A stretch of DNA of 64,000 nucleotides from Acanthacorydalis orientalis (Eukaryota; Arthropoda; Insecta; Megaloptera; Corydalidae). The notes below the pieces were generated by a model. It was not told the origin of the DNA. It made no database searches and saw only the letters and a program-made list of their open reading frames with translations. Positions 12,701 through 27,600 of the stretch are shown in pieces. Position 1 is the stretch's first letter, and each line of letters begins with the position of its first letter. The position numbers were made by a program, and so were the translations under genes. The stretch spans positions 41,276,818-41,340,817 of the forward strand of contig CM068315.1 in the NCBI GenBank assembly GCA_034766995.1, in the 5' to 3' direction.

Positions 12701-15700
12701 ACGTACGCAAATATGAAAGAAGATCTCCAGCCAACATCAACTCCATTATTATAAAATGCGGATCGTTGTCTCTACAAACACCAAGCAAACGTAAAATATG
12801 CGGATGTCTGAAATGAGCCATTAGTTGAGCTTCACGTAAAAATTCAGCACGTTCTTGAGGCGATGCTCCTTTACGAAGTGTCTGTTAAAACAAGCAAGAT
12901 CACATTTCATCATGTACATTGATTAAAATAGATATTGTATATTTACCTTAACAGCGACTCTCGTCTCGCCAGAAATTCCATCTAAAGATTTCGCTTTCCC
13001 TTCAAAAACTTCACCGAAAGCGCCACTACCCAAAAATTTCGTAAGCGTTATCTGATCTCTTCGAATATGTGGTAAACTATCAGTCACTCCCATTATGGGC
13101 GTACCATCCGAACTAGTGTACATCGCATTTGTACTTGCTACAAAAGTACTTCCCGGTCTACCAGGCGGCATATCTCTCAAAGTCGCCAGTTCGACGTCTG
13201 GGCCAAGTATTCTCACCGGTGAGATTGTTTGATGAGGTTTCTTCTCTTTATTCCGTTGTTTGAAAACTAATATATAAATAAGATAAATTTTAGTCCGATG
13301 ATAATATTTTTAACGTTCTTTTTATTTTTTTATACGTACCACAAGCAAAGCAGCCAAGTCCAACGATTGTTATTGTCACTAGAACTGGAACAATTATTGC
13401 TAATATTATTGTCCATTGTTGTGGTTTGTGAGCTAAACGCGCTTCTGAAGCACCTACACCCGGTTCAAATGAAACACTCATATCGCTTGGGTCACTCCAA
13501 CCATAACTATTTAAAGCAGATGCTCTAAACCAGTAGTTTTGACCAGTGACTAAATCACTAATTAACCAATAATTTTCTAAAAAAAATAATATATATATAT
13601 ATAAATATACACTTCACACCCCCAATTGATTAAAAAACAATTCTATTACTGCGACTAAACTGTCATTTACAAAGGAATTTTTTCTCTCCCTATAAATGAT
13701 AAAAAAATTACAATCAAAAATATTCAATCAATGACTGTTGATCATTTCAAATTATCAACAATTTAAAATGATCAATAATCACTGATTAGAAATTTTTGTT
13801 ATGAATTTTTTGTTGTTCACGGGATGAGAGAAACATTTATTTGTGGAAAAATAAACAAAGAAAAAATAAACATAAAAATCTATTTACTTCTCATTTAATA
13901 ATGTCAAAGGTTTGCTGTCTCAATTAAATAAATATGAAAATTTACGATTATTAAAATAGAAAATTCATCTATTTAATGGAAAGCAATTAAATGCAACACA
14001 ATTTACTGTAAAAAGTTGGTCAAAAAGTCACTGGTATTTAAAAATATTTTTATATTTATTCGTTCGATTCATATTTAAATTAAAAGTAAAAAAAATATCC
14101 AAGATTTAAATCAGAAAAAAGATTGCCAAATCAATTCTCACATTATATAAAAGAAGATAAAATATAAAGCGGAGGTTCTGTAAAATATATTCATCATATA
14201 TTCATGTTTGTTTAAAATTTGACACACATTTAATTAACAGTTTCTATTTAAAAAAAATAGAGAAGTGTGGAAATTTACATTATCAGTATATCCAGACATC
14301 CTCTTAAATCATTGATAAGAATAAGAATTTTGTTAAATATACTGATAATAACATTTTTTTTATATATTAGGTTAGTAGAAAAATAAATGCGGTTTGTGGC
14401 CTTCATATACATTTTCGCCCGCGACCTTCATCTTCAAGGCTCTCGTCACCAGCACAAAATTTTTGGAACCACCATTGCACCGTACATTCCTTAATAGTAC
14501 CCATACCAAAAGTATCATTTAGTTTACGAGCAGTTTCTACTACTTTACCACCCGTTTTGAGCTCATACGAAAAATGCTCTTAATTGCTTCCTTTCCATCT
14601 TTAATTCAATAGCCCAATTTGAATTAATAATAAAACCAAAGTCGTTGTTACCAAAATACAGACCGAAAAATTAACTTTAAAATGATGTTAACATGAACAT
14701 GATGAAATCAAACTTTCATTGAAAAAAATTAAGGTTAGAAAACAAAAACCGCAATTATTTTTCTAGCAACCTAATAAAAAAAGTTATACAAGTTTTAAAT
14801 CAGAAAAAAATTATTTCCAAATCAATCCTCATATTATATAAATGAAGATAATATATGAAGTAGAGGTTCTTTAATATATATATATATATATGCACATTTG
14901 TTTAAAATTTGACACACATTTAATTAAGTTTCTATAAAAAAAATAGAGAAAAGTATGGCAATTTACATTATCAATACAACTGACTTCCTCTTAAACCATT
15001 GATAAGAAGTTTTGTTAAATATATTGATAATAACAATCTTTAAAAATAAACTGAGAAATAAAAAAAGTAAATTATTATTGCTTCAGATAAAATATCTGAC
15101 AATTGCTTATTGCTTTCCAATATAAGTAAATACTGATTAGAATAAACAAAATAATTAACAGGCACTGTTAATAAAAATATATCACTCATAATATAAACTC
15201 ACCTGTTCCATTATAATAAGTTTCCCATTCGACTTCATCCTCATCGACGAACGGTCCTTCACTGTACAACCTCGAGTGATTAGCTATCTGCATTTGATCT
15301 CTTTTATCATCTTTATCGCTTCCATTCAATTCTTTCTCATAATCATTAACCATAAACATCGCAGACGTGTTACCACCGTTACCCTCATTCTCTGTTCGAA
15401 TCACTGATCTCTTTTTACGATCTCCATATAAAGAATTATATAACTCGGTTTCACGTTCTTTCGCTTCTGCTTTCGCTAACATATCAGATCGTCTTGTACC
15501 ATCGCTTCGTCCTTCCAATTTGTACATTAAAATAGGTGATCCGTTCTCCCGACTTGGTTTCCATGTTACTTGATATACGTCTTGTTGTATATGTTGAACG
15601 ATTGGAACACCAGGACGTGATGGTCTGTCTCCTAAATGTATAAAAAAATATTGACAACTGTGTATTTTTTAATCATTTTAAACATAATTCTATTCAAATT

Positions 15701-18700
15701 ATAATTTTAACACTGTGGCTTTATCCAATGAATTTTTCACTCGAATTAGTCAAAAATGTTCAATAACTGATTAAGCATCATTTTTAAATGCTAATAATCA
15801 TATTTTGGTTGCGATGTCATCATTTTCAGAGATGCAAATTGCACATAAACAACGATCAAAAATGATCGATAATCAATTATTAAACATTTTTAAACAGGAA
15901 TTTTTTATCGTTTTTACAAGTGAAAATTTTATTCAGAAATAATTATATTATGATAAAATCTATATAAATAAAAGTAAGAAGAAAACAGGAATAACGTATA
16001 AAGAACCAGAAACAGGCGCTCAAGTTAAAAGAATTACAAAATTTAATGTAGCAAATCTTATGCTCGAAATTGGTCAAACTTTAATAAAATTAATACTAAT
16101 TAAACAGGTAAAAGCAAAATAAACCTAAATTATCATAAGACCATGTGTGGAAATTGGAATAAATTATCCATGAATCACATAAGAAAATGAAAAAATATAT
16201 AATTATTATGTCTAAAAAAAAATAAAGGCAATATATCTCAAAATATCTTAATATTATACACAAGTGGCGTGTTATCTTATGGGCAAAAAGTACAATTGCT
16301 TGGGGGCCCATCAACAGGGAAGCCCCAATCTTTAATAAATTCATTACTGTATTCAACACTGTACATGAGGCCCCCTAATTCAAATTTGTCTAGGCCTCAT
16401 GAAACTATAACACGCTACTGTTGCACACAAATATAAAAAGTGGATTTAAAAATTATAAAGAAGAAAACAATATTGATAAAACAAATATAACTAATTCTAT
16501 GAAATAATTAACGTCTACAGAAACAATGGAAAATGAAATCAAATGTTTTTTTCATTGTAATTTTTTACTTTTAAATTATACTTTTATAAAATCTATATCA
16601 ACCACTTCCTTTTATTTGTAAAAATCCATAAATTAGTTAGTGAAACAAATAAAATGAAAAAAAAACCAAAGTTAATAATAATAATTTAATATTAAAAATC
16701 GCATACCTAATGTTTCAAAAGTGAATTTTCCATCTTCAGGCCAAATATATGGTACATCAGTCTTAGGATAGATAAGAACCAGTCTGAATATATATTTCGA
16801 TTTCGGTTCAAGTCCATTCACTTGATACAACTCATACTCTTTATCAATTTTCTTAACATTCGATTCATCTAGCATCGTCCAAGAATTCGATCCAACTGTC
16901 GTATATTCAATCTGATGTTTGACAATTTCCGGTGACGTCGACCACGACACGTTCAACGAATAAGGACTGGCAGATACTAATTTCATTTCTTGTGGTTCCG
17001 GATACGTTTCTATTTGAACTGGATCACTGTCAGTATAAAAATCACTATTTTTCGAATAGGCTCGAATTGAAATCGTATATGTTTGATTTGGTAACAGTTT
17101 TTCTAAATCAGTCGTTTCGGTTTTAAAATGATGTTTTTCCATGTCTGACGATGATTGATTCGCTTCTTCGATCTTTGGTTTCACTCGATGGTTTCCACTT
17201 GTGACAGTACCTTCAGTTGATATGCGTGTCTTATAAGATACACCTTCGTCGTTAAATTCACTCGGTGGTAACCATGAAACTTTTACTGTTGTGGGATTTA
17301 GAACGATTGCTGTTACATTTCGAGGTTTCGTCGGAGCTGAAAATAGAATTAAAAAGTGTTTATGAAAATAGTTGATTGTTAAAGACAGTAAACAAAATGT
17401 TCAATTAATGTAAAAGAAAAAATAAAAATCGAATATTGCAATAAATTATGAAAATGTTTAAAACTTACCTCCAGCAGCAGTTTGTGCAACTATTCCTAAT
17501 CCAATAATTGGTGTTTCGTCTAAAATCTCAGTGTAATAATTTGACAATGAAACCGAAAAGAAATATTTAGAAAATGGTCTCAATCCTTCAACGACCAGTT
17601 CTTTTTCAAATGTTAAAATGTTACTACAACTCAAATCACACTGTAAAATATCACTGTCATCATACGGCATGTAATGAACGTTATACTGCACTGTAGGCAT
17701 CGGTAAATTGTAACACTGATCTTCTCTTGAAGGTTCGGGCATTGCGAGTTTTAATGAATTCGATGAGACGTTTCGAATATCTACTACACGTGATATCTGT
17801 TGTGGTTTTAAACAATTTCGAGATGGATACGGTTGACAATGATAGCCAATTGAAGAAATCAATTCAAAATGGTTACTTTTGTATGATTCGAAATCGTTTT
17901 TGTAAATATCGTCGCCGTCCAAAACATAGACCGTGTCGAATTCCGCACTTAACGATTTGATCATTGTACTTGACGGTAAGTTAATATTTACTTTTTGACA
18001 AACACATCCGTCTATATCGGCTGAGAAAATCTGTCTCGTCGCTGATTCGACATAAATCAACTTCAGTTTAAATTCGTTAGAATGGTCCAGACGAAATATT
18101 GTTTCGACAGACGGATAATTTGTGCAGTTACAATAATTGTGATTGATGTAGCTTTGCTTGTCGTTTAGAAAGGATCGTATATTTTTGCTACCAGAACGAC
18201 TAACACGCATTGTTTTGATTGTTGTTCGATTATGGGACGTTTCTGTCCAATAAAGTGAACTGCAATAAAAAATTAATAGTATTTTTAAAAAAAAAATATC
18301 CTTTTTAAACATAAAATATTTATGAGGGCGGTCAGAGAAGTTATAAGTTAAAAATATTGTTTATATCAGTGTTCTTTAAACTGTGTTCCGCAGAACCCTG
18401 GGGTTTCATGCAACCACTTCAAAGATTCCACGAGTAAAATTCAAAATTCAGAAGACTTTTCGAAGAAAAACCCCGAAAAGCTAAAAACTCAAAATAGTTT
18501 ACAATAATTTGTTTTATTTCTATATATGAACAAAAATAATTTTTATTATACAATAAAACTGTATTTATGAGTACACACAACTCAATCAGACATAAATAAT
18601 AAAATTAATTTATTATGTAAGATGGCTGATTTTCAAAACTTGTGAAGTGCGCGTCTTGAGTTTTCTGGGGATGGTAGGGTTTCCGCAAAAAAAATTATAA

Positions 18701-21574
18701 TCGTAAGAGTTCTATGAGTCGACATGGTTTATATGAATCCTATAAATCACATACGAGTTCATCTCTTTTATGACTGGTTTCGACTGGTTCATCCTCAAGT
18801 AAATCTTGAAAAAGTTCAAGATATACCTAAGATTGACGAAAATACAAGTCGATAGCAAAAGAAACGAACTAGCACATGATCTACAGGATTCATATACAAT
18901 AATAATCAATAGATAAACAGCAAAAATAAAACATTTTAAAAAAAAAATATTATACAGAATAATTATGGAACAAGTTTCCTTTCATATCTATACAGTGATT
19001 CTACTAGTGTTTTAGTTCTCAGAATAGAATTTAATTTTCTATTTCAGGATCTCCTTTATCTCCTGATCACATTTTTGTATCGACACTAAATAATTTCCAT
19101 TTATTTTACTTCACTTTCAGGAATAAAAAGATCATTCTGAACAAGATTTGCTGACGACAGTGGGTAGGAAAACATCAAGATAGATAGATAGATTTTTTAT
19201 ATCAAAAATTCTTGTAATAATATAAAAATGTAACGATAAAAGATCTAAGTATCGATAATTTCGGTTCTATCCTTTTTGAGACCTTATCAGGAAGTTGTTT
19301 ATAGTAAATAGAAATTACATTTTAGCATTACTACACGAATTTTTAACTATTGCCTCTTTTCTAGTTTTATTAACTTTTAAACGAGCTTTAAATAATTTTC
19401 AAGTATCTCTCATTCTTTTGAAGCTAAATTTCAAAATCATTTTAAAAAAATCAACTTTATGCGTAATAATTATTGACTATTCATATCTTTTGATTAAAAA
19501 ATAAATAATCATATTTATTTAGATTTTTATGCAAGCTTTCAGTAATTTTCATATTCTATATTTATCTTCAGAATTTCATCTCGAAATCATGGTCGAAAAA
19601 TCACCTTTCACACCAATAATTATTTTCTATTGTTTATAAAACTTTATCGTCTGTTAATTGTTCGTTTATCTCTTTTCATTACACGACAATAAACAGGCTT
19701 TTACTGTTTCAATTCGATTCAAATAAAGATTATAAAACTTGAAAATCGCTGAATATTTGGAAAATAATGTGCTATATGTTGATGTTCGGAAAATAAATAC
19801 ACTACGATTACTTTGTGGGATATATAATTAATCTCATTACTTCCCTGACAAACTTTATAAAAGCTTGGATCAAAATAAAAACAATAGATTTTTTGTGATA
19901 ACAATTTTCTTCGAATATGCTTTAAGTTAAATATTTTAGAACCCAAATTACTTCTATGACATTAGGAATAAAGCTTTTAATAAAAATTATGAAAAAGAAA
20001 ACTTAAAAATACATTATATAATAATTGCTATTTGAAGTTATATTTTTGTGTCTTTATACCTTCGATCCATTTGATGCATTATTGTAATGGTTTTCGTCCT
20101 TTTGAATCACCTAAATTTCTGTTCCCCACTATTTAGATCTAACAAATTTTTCAGATAGATTTTACAAACTGACTCAGTCTTATATATATATATGTATACA
20201 TATATGTATATATATATATAAACCTTAAAGGTACATGTACCAAAACTAGTACTAATAGTAGAATTCAAGTGATTAAAAAGGACAAAGGCCATCAGGACAA
20301 CACAATTTATATTTGAATAAAATAAACATATTTTATCTAACAATTACTTTTTAATAGAGAATATTAATTATATATATTTTAAAAAAAAATCTAGCCCACT
20401 TACTTTGTCAACGGTGATACTTCGATATGATGAATACTGTTAGATACTTCTAAGATTTTATCGATTTTAATAATCCCTTTTTCGAATGCGTTAAAATCGA
20501 ATAAATATACCGTCGAATTCCGTGTCAATATATCATTTTGGGCCCAATATAGACTTCTATTCACCCAGTCGACTGCTAAACTGACTCCAGTTGCGTTCAA
20601 TGTTAGAATTTTAATTTTATCATGTTTAATAATATCAGAACAGAACACTTCTTGCAGATCGTTCATCCATATGATCTTCGATTCGTTGTAAATGTAAGCA
20701 AAGTCGATGATTTTCCCATTACTCCTAGCAATTATCTTATTTTCATCATTGTCAAAATCACGTATTAAAATCGTATCTTCTGTAGCAATTAGCAACCTCG
20801 GAATCGGTAATTCTTTTTCTGTCGAAATAACTATTGTTTCAGAGGCGTTTCCTTTTCCAGCTTCTGTGTATGCTTGAATCTGATCATAAAAATATTTGAT
20901 TATACAAAAATGTCATTAATGTCAAGCACTGTTATTATATATTATTGATATATCAATCATGCCAATAATATATGATAAAAAAAAACCTTTTCACTAATAA
21001 TTATAACTTACCACGAAAAAATATATAGTGTCACTTAACATCCCGTCCATTTCAAACTCGTACTGATCATCTCTCAATCTCAGATCTTTATATACGGCCA
21101 CCTTCTCGTCATTCCGGTCTAAATACCAACTATTAAATATGTACCCTTTGATGATTCCATTTGTGTGTAATGGTTTATTCCAACGTAACGTGCCGACGAT
21201 ATTACGGCCTTCGAGAGGTCGTCTCTGGAATGTAATGAATGCACGCAAATTTTGCGGACTGGACGGAGTCGATTGCGGTGAGTTCAATGTTATTCTAGTC
21301 TGAGGAGCTGAACCCCAATATGTATAAGCACGGATAATTATTTCGATTTTCGAATACGGTGTTATTTTTTGTGGATATTTGATTGATGTAAACGTCTTCG
21401 GTTGCTAAAAAAGATTTAACATAAAAATACAATCTGATTTAAAATATCAAATACTAATGTTTATTCCTTAAAAGCCAAGTGAATGTTTAACTTAGAGTAA
21501 TAAAGTAAACATTTTTGATTAAAATAAATCTTTTGCAGTAAGACAAGTTTGAAACATGTTTAACTTTTCTGTAC

Positions 21575-21634
<60 letters not shown>

Positions 21635-24600
21635 AATATATGGTATAATATTTACACAGGATGTATCAGCTTCGGGCAACACAGATTTCTACATGTTTAA
21701 CAATTTAGCACCGTCAAGTAAATATAAAATGGATGTTTCAATGAGGAATAGTGTTGGACAAGGACCTGCAGCTACCGTTACTGTAACAACTCCATCAGAA
21801 ACTACAGGTAAACTTTGTATACATTTTTCTAAATGAAATTTTCTCTCTGAATTTTTACTATTTTAACTAAATCCAAATGTAAAACAAATTTTTGTAAAAA
21901 AGATTATTTTAATTTCACATAGTTTGAAAGTAACGCCAAATTTTAAATGTTTTGAATATTAAGTTTAGGAAAAAAGAGTTTTTTTATGTCTTTAAATCGG
22001 TCTTAAAATATCAACGTTAGACAAGATTTATAAATTATTTATTATGCATAGTAATCAATTACGATCGTTTACTTACCGTCACATTAGTATCTAAATAATC
22101 GTTGATTTTTGTTTCATAAAACACTACTCCATAATTGACATTTTTCACTGGCTCCCATGAAATATTAAAATCGTGCCAAGATCCGGAAACATGAACGGAG
22201 GAAGGATCCACTGAATCTGGTATCACGTTTATTTCTGCATCGGGCGAGTCTATTTTTTTTAAAAAAAATAGGTATTAAACATTGACATAATAAGTATAGA
22301 TTGATAATTCCATTCAAGACATTCCGAATAGAAAATTAAGAAAAATGCAAATTTTTTTTCTATGAATTACCTTCATTAGAATGTAAACAAATAAAACAAA
22401 GATGGAAATATTAAATGTGATGTTTATGGATAATTAACTATCTTTGTCAGAAGTTTATTGAAAAGTTTAGCTGATGCATGTAAGAGATATAAAGATAAAT
22501 TAAATATCATTTAACATGTAAAAATAGTTACAATGTATATCTGTGTTAAAGAAAAAAAGTCTGAGAGAGATGGAAATATGAGATTTTGTTGAAAATCAAC
22601 TCTTGCTTTCTGTCTTAAGTAAACAATTTGTATCCCCTATCCTGAATTTACTCACTTTTTTCTCTTTCCTTTTAACCTGTTAGCTGTATAGCCCTACTTT
22701 AAAAGTGTGTAACTACATTGTGTCACAAAATAAATGGATGACGAGTATGCTCGTCAAATACAGATATGCAGCTGTTGTAAAATTGAATTAAAATGTAGTG
22801 AAATGGCATTTGACTTTTTTGAAAAATCAATAATTTTATTGATCAAATTCATTGATATTATTTACAAAACGGAAAACATACATCATTTCTATATTTTTTT
22901 AAAAAAAATAAAAAATGTTCTTTTATTATTTTGTTCTTATTTCAAAATATATTAAAATTTCTGAAATGTACAAATATGTTTCAGTTTTCACTAATATTTT
23001 AATTTAAATAGCAATTGGCAATTATTTTTTCGCTTGATGAGTATACTCGTCATAAAATAAAAAATTCCCATTTCTTTATGACTAGTTTATTCATCATATA
23101 CAGCTAACAAGTTAAAGATATTTTGATACAAATTGCATTTAACAAAGATTAAACTATACTTAATAATGAAAACCTATGCACATATCCTTTACATTAAGTG
23201 TTTATACATATTTATATTTATTAACGACCTTTTACATTCTAAATAGGATATACGAAACGTAAAATATATTCTGCTTTTGCTCGATTTTCTATTCAATACA
23301 ATAACTTTTACAACATATATAATTATATAAAGTATTTCAGTATTTATTACGTCTATGGTATTAAATACACAGACATATGCATGTAAATAATAAGAAAATA
23401 TATACTACCGACTACTTTTATAAATAAAAATAAATATTATACAAAAAACGTTTTGAATTTTTGAAGCCGTGTATTCAATCATATCCAAAATTACTATGAA
23501 AATCGTTTAAATAAAAAACATTCAACTTCAATTTTCTTCAATTTATACTATTTTTCAATTAGAGATTTAAAAAATAATAAAATGGTACAAAAATAATTAC
23601 AATATAGCACTTACCAGGGATGACATGTAACGCGTTATCAACTACTGCAACCATATTCAAGCCACTAAGTCCGATTCCACTTAAAACTCCAGCATTCTGT
23701 CCATCCAAGTCTCCAATGAGTGCATTCCGTCGATCTTGTAACCACAACAACTTTTGGTTAAAGAAACATAAAGGTCCTTGCATGGTATTGTGTTGTAAGA
23801 CTGTCTGGTGTAACAAGTTTGGAGGAACTTCGATACCAAGAACATTTTGATTCAATAATACGTCAGATGTGGGAGCGCGAAATAATGTAGAGCCTTGATA
23901 ACTTCTTACAATCCAGTATAATGAATGTTGTTCGATATCGAATGTCAATCCCATTACTAGAAATAAAATGAAAGAATGATTCTACCATCAAACAAACAAC
24001 AAAAACTTTTTCTGATCTAAAATGTTCAATAAATGATAACTTATAAGTTTTGATTGTAGTTTGTGAGCATTTCGATGGCGGTGCTATCACCCTTAGCGCG
24101 ACAAGATACAAAAAAGATGTCGCAATTATATCAAAATCAAAAAAGAACAATAATCATTTTTATTGTTTGTGGAGTAAAAGAATAGTTCATTCGTAAAAGA
24201 GAATTTATCCTCAGACAATTTAACCTCTTATGACCACTAAAACATATTAGGAGAAAATATTAAAAATTAATTCAATAAAAAAATAAGCGGATAATGAAAA
24301 AAGTTTTTTTTTGTAGGGAATTAATTTTTTTAATTATGATTCATATACTGTTTGATAGATAATACAAATTATAATTTTCTCATGGAAAATATTGTCTTCA
24401 AAGAGCAAGTACAGAAAATATCTATAAGTTCCATAGCTTTAACTTAAAGATGATTATATTAGTATCGAAATTGAAATTAGCGCTTCAAAATAGAAAATAG
24501 CAATTTAAAAGAATCCTTGCATTGTGCGGAATATTGATTTATTTTTGTAATTGAATTTAAATCACAAGAACAAACTATAATTGTAAAAAAAATACAAGTG

Positions 24601-27600
24601 AATTTTATATTGTAAAAATCAATACACCAAAACTACTAAACAAATTTTCAAAAATTGTTTTCTTCAATAATTGATTGAAATCATATAGAAAAAAATAAAA
24701 AAAAACATTATCCTGAAGATCATCATTCTTTTGACAAATACAGTGTAAGCACGCTTATAAAAAGGATGATAATTTATCATCTCGTGTGTCCTCTTCAGAT
24801 AGAGTTTAAATAACTCTATCTGAAGATAGCACACGTGCTGAAACTATCAGTGAACAATAGACTTAAATAATCTAAAAAGATTACGATTAACAGGATAACA
24901 CATCAACGAGATCAAAGATATGAAAAAATATAATTATTATTTGAAACTAACCTTGTTTTCCTGAAAAAAGTTGTGCAGGATAATAAGTCCTCCTCTCTGC
25001 TCCATTCAGGCGTGCTGATTCGACCGCCTGCCCCGTAGACCAGTAAATATAGGCGTTAACTGAATCAATATTTAATTCACGAGCAAGTGTCAAGATTGGT
25101 AACGGTTCGTGTTGTGACCCGTTCAGATTTCCTCGGATTATCTAGAGAAACAAGAACATAAAAAATATCTCATATATATTTTTCATTATTACAATATTAA
25201 CCTTAACTTGTAAAATAAATCTCTTTACCAGACTTAGCTTAAAAAGTACTAACGATGAGAAATGTTTCAAGCATAAAAACATTAAATCAACAATAATAAA
25301 ACATTTACCAGCTGCTGTTTAGGATTCGACCAATACAGTTTCTTCCCGATCCAATCGACTGCAATACTTTCAACCGATTCGATTTCGTTAATCTTCCCTT
25401 TTTCATTTTTTACTAAATCGTACCAATAAACATGCGTCGTGTTCGTCACAAGATACAATTTATCTTTATACCAAGCAATATCCGTGAAATAAAAATCTTT
25501 CAAGCTCGATTTCGATATCAACGTTTTCACATTATCGCCGGTGACGTCGGATATAAGAAGCCCCTGCGCCGCTGACCAGACAATCATCGCATATTTGCCA
25601 TCTTTCGGTGTTTTTAACGTTTTCCCGTGAAATTCCGATGAGAATGGCCCGAAACCGGATGTCGTATACGCGGCAGTTTTGAAAACGTACTCGGTGTTCT
25701 CTTCAAGGCCGTACGTTGTATAAGAAGTCGTGTTTATTTTACGATAAACAGTTGTTGTGTTGTGTGTTTTATCGTGAATGATCAGTTCGTATGACCAATT
25801 CTGCCAGGCGCCCTTACTCTGACCACCAACTAAATGGGGTGATTTCCAGGCCACTTTCGCTTTATTTGAACCGAGTATAGCTTGGACGTCGGTTGGAGGA
25901 TTTACAGGTAACGGAACTGGTTGGCAACTGTGTAAATTTACTGAGAGAGTGAATATCTGCCTGAAAATTGATAATAGAATAAAAGTTTAACATTTTTGTT
26001 AATAAAAATGTTAGTATATAATCATTCCATAACTATTTATACAAACAAAAGGATTTAAGTTAATGAACATATCGTTTTTAATATATTTTTTTACCTATTG
26101 AGTACTATAAGGAGATGAAAAAACAATCATTTCAAATAATCGTCTATTACTTCTACACACTCCTTCAAACGATTTAATTATTCTTTTATCGCTGTATAAG
26201 CATCATATATTAAAAAATTGACCACTATTTCATTAAAAGATCACTACAAATACTCAATCTTTACGTGGATTTTACTTTTAAAATGAATCATAATTTGTAA
26301 TCCAGCAAGTTGAAATCTGAGCTAGAGGAAAACCAATCTTCTAGTGATTATAAATATTGATATATTTATTTATCATAATTATGCTCTTTTTGATTTATGT
26401 CCACGCCGTCCAGGCGTATAAACAAACATCTAACTACATAACTTTTATTTTAAAACATAATAAAGAGTGAATAACTTACGATTATACTCTTTGCACTGTA
26501 ACTGAATTCAATTTATAAATTAATTTTCATTCTCCGCATACTAAAATCATTTTTCTGGTAAAAATATTTAATAATTGCTCATTGCTTTTGAATGCAACTT
26601 ATGTGCGATTCAATGACAATTGTAACATCAACAGAGCGTTAGGTTTTTGAGAATGGGGTCAGGTGAGTTTTCCAACATTATCGGAAAATTAAAATAGTGA
26701 GGATGTGAGCATCGCCACTGAATACGTACAAGCCATAATTCAAATGAAAAGAATCAAATAATTAATATTATAATAAGAAAGTCTATCTAATGGATATTAA
26801 CATTTCATTTGTAAGTATAAATTCGAAACACTAAATTAAAATAAGGGAGAAAATAAAGCTTTTAAAAATATGATAGTGAGTATAGACACAAACAGACCAG
26901 AATCAAGATTGATAAATAATATTTATCAATGCTTACTAGAACAAGAATACTAATCAAAAAAAAAATTTTTGACCACTCTTTTTAATAACAAATTCAAATA
27001 TTTCTTTAAAGACAAAAATTGAAATTGTTAATAAATAAATGCACTTATTTTTTAAAATGAAATAAAAATATATGTTCATCAAATTTGTTTTATGTTAAAT
27101 TATTAATAAAATTCAAATTTGAATTCTTAGTAAATTCTTCTAATTTAACCCTTTCGGTCCAAAATACTTTTGAGGAGCGTGTCGTGCACGTGAAGAATAC
27201 TCTAGTGTATGTGGCACGCCTTAGCACTGAATTCCTTTTCAACAATGCGTTAGGGCATTTCATGATATCTTTGCAGGTATTGAATTTAGGGTTGTTTAGA
27301 AGTAAAAAAAAATATTCAACATTGTTTTATTTATAAAAATATTTAACAAATTTTAATCATTTACATAAAATCAAACTAGATTTTCTCTTTATTCAGTTTT
27401 TAGGGTTTTCTAAATTCACAAAACCAGTCTCAGAAGAAACTTATAAATAACTATCCTTACTTCAAAATCAGAAAACAAAATCAAAAACAATTTTATTAAT
27501 GTGAATTCTTGTACAACGCCGCGGTGCTGTGCGTTACATGATAATGAGAATGGATTCCGGGATCTTAGCCTGCGGCTTTTTAGTCGGTATTAAAAGGAAT

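Larger units (their letters stand above)
13577..15202 (-). other. sev intron 18
   Basis: A 1.6-kb intron between the RKKR-containing exon and the transmembrane exon. It holds a compact foldback copy (13671-13850), a deleted mariner (14367-14774) and a direct duplication flanking that mariner. Confidence 0.9.
15632..16706 (-). other. sev intron 17
   Basis: About 1.1 kb. Contains a two-armed foldback repeat (15728-15945) and a hAT-like MITE (16262-16420). Confidence 0.9.
18260..20403 (-). other. sev intron 15
   Basis: A 2.1-kb intron inside propeller 3. It holds a hAT-like relic (18366-18700), a long foldback (18722-18905) and a deleted foldback B copy (20090-20305). Confidence 0.9.
21405..22076 (-). 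other. sev intron 13
   Basis: A 672-bp intron largely occupied by a (TA)n tract and the inverted exon-5 copy. Confidence 0.9.
23957..24951 (-). other. sev intron 11
   Basis: About 1 kb. Contains a foldback A arm (23998-24115) and a foldback B copy (24770-24930). Confidence 0.9.
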
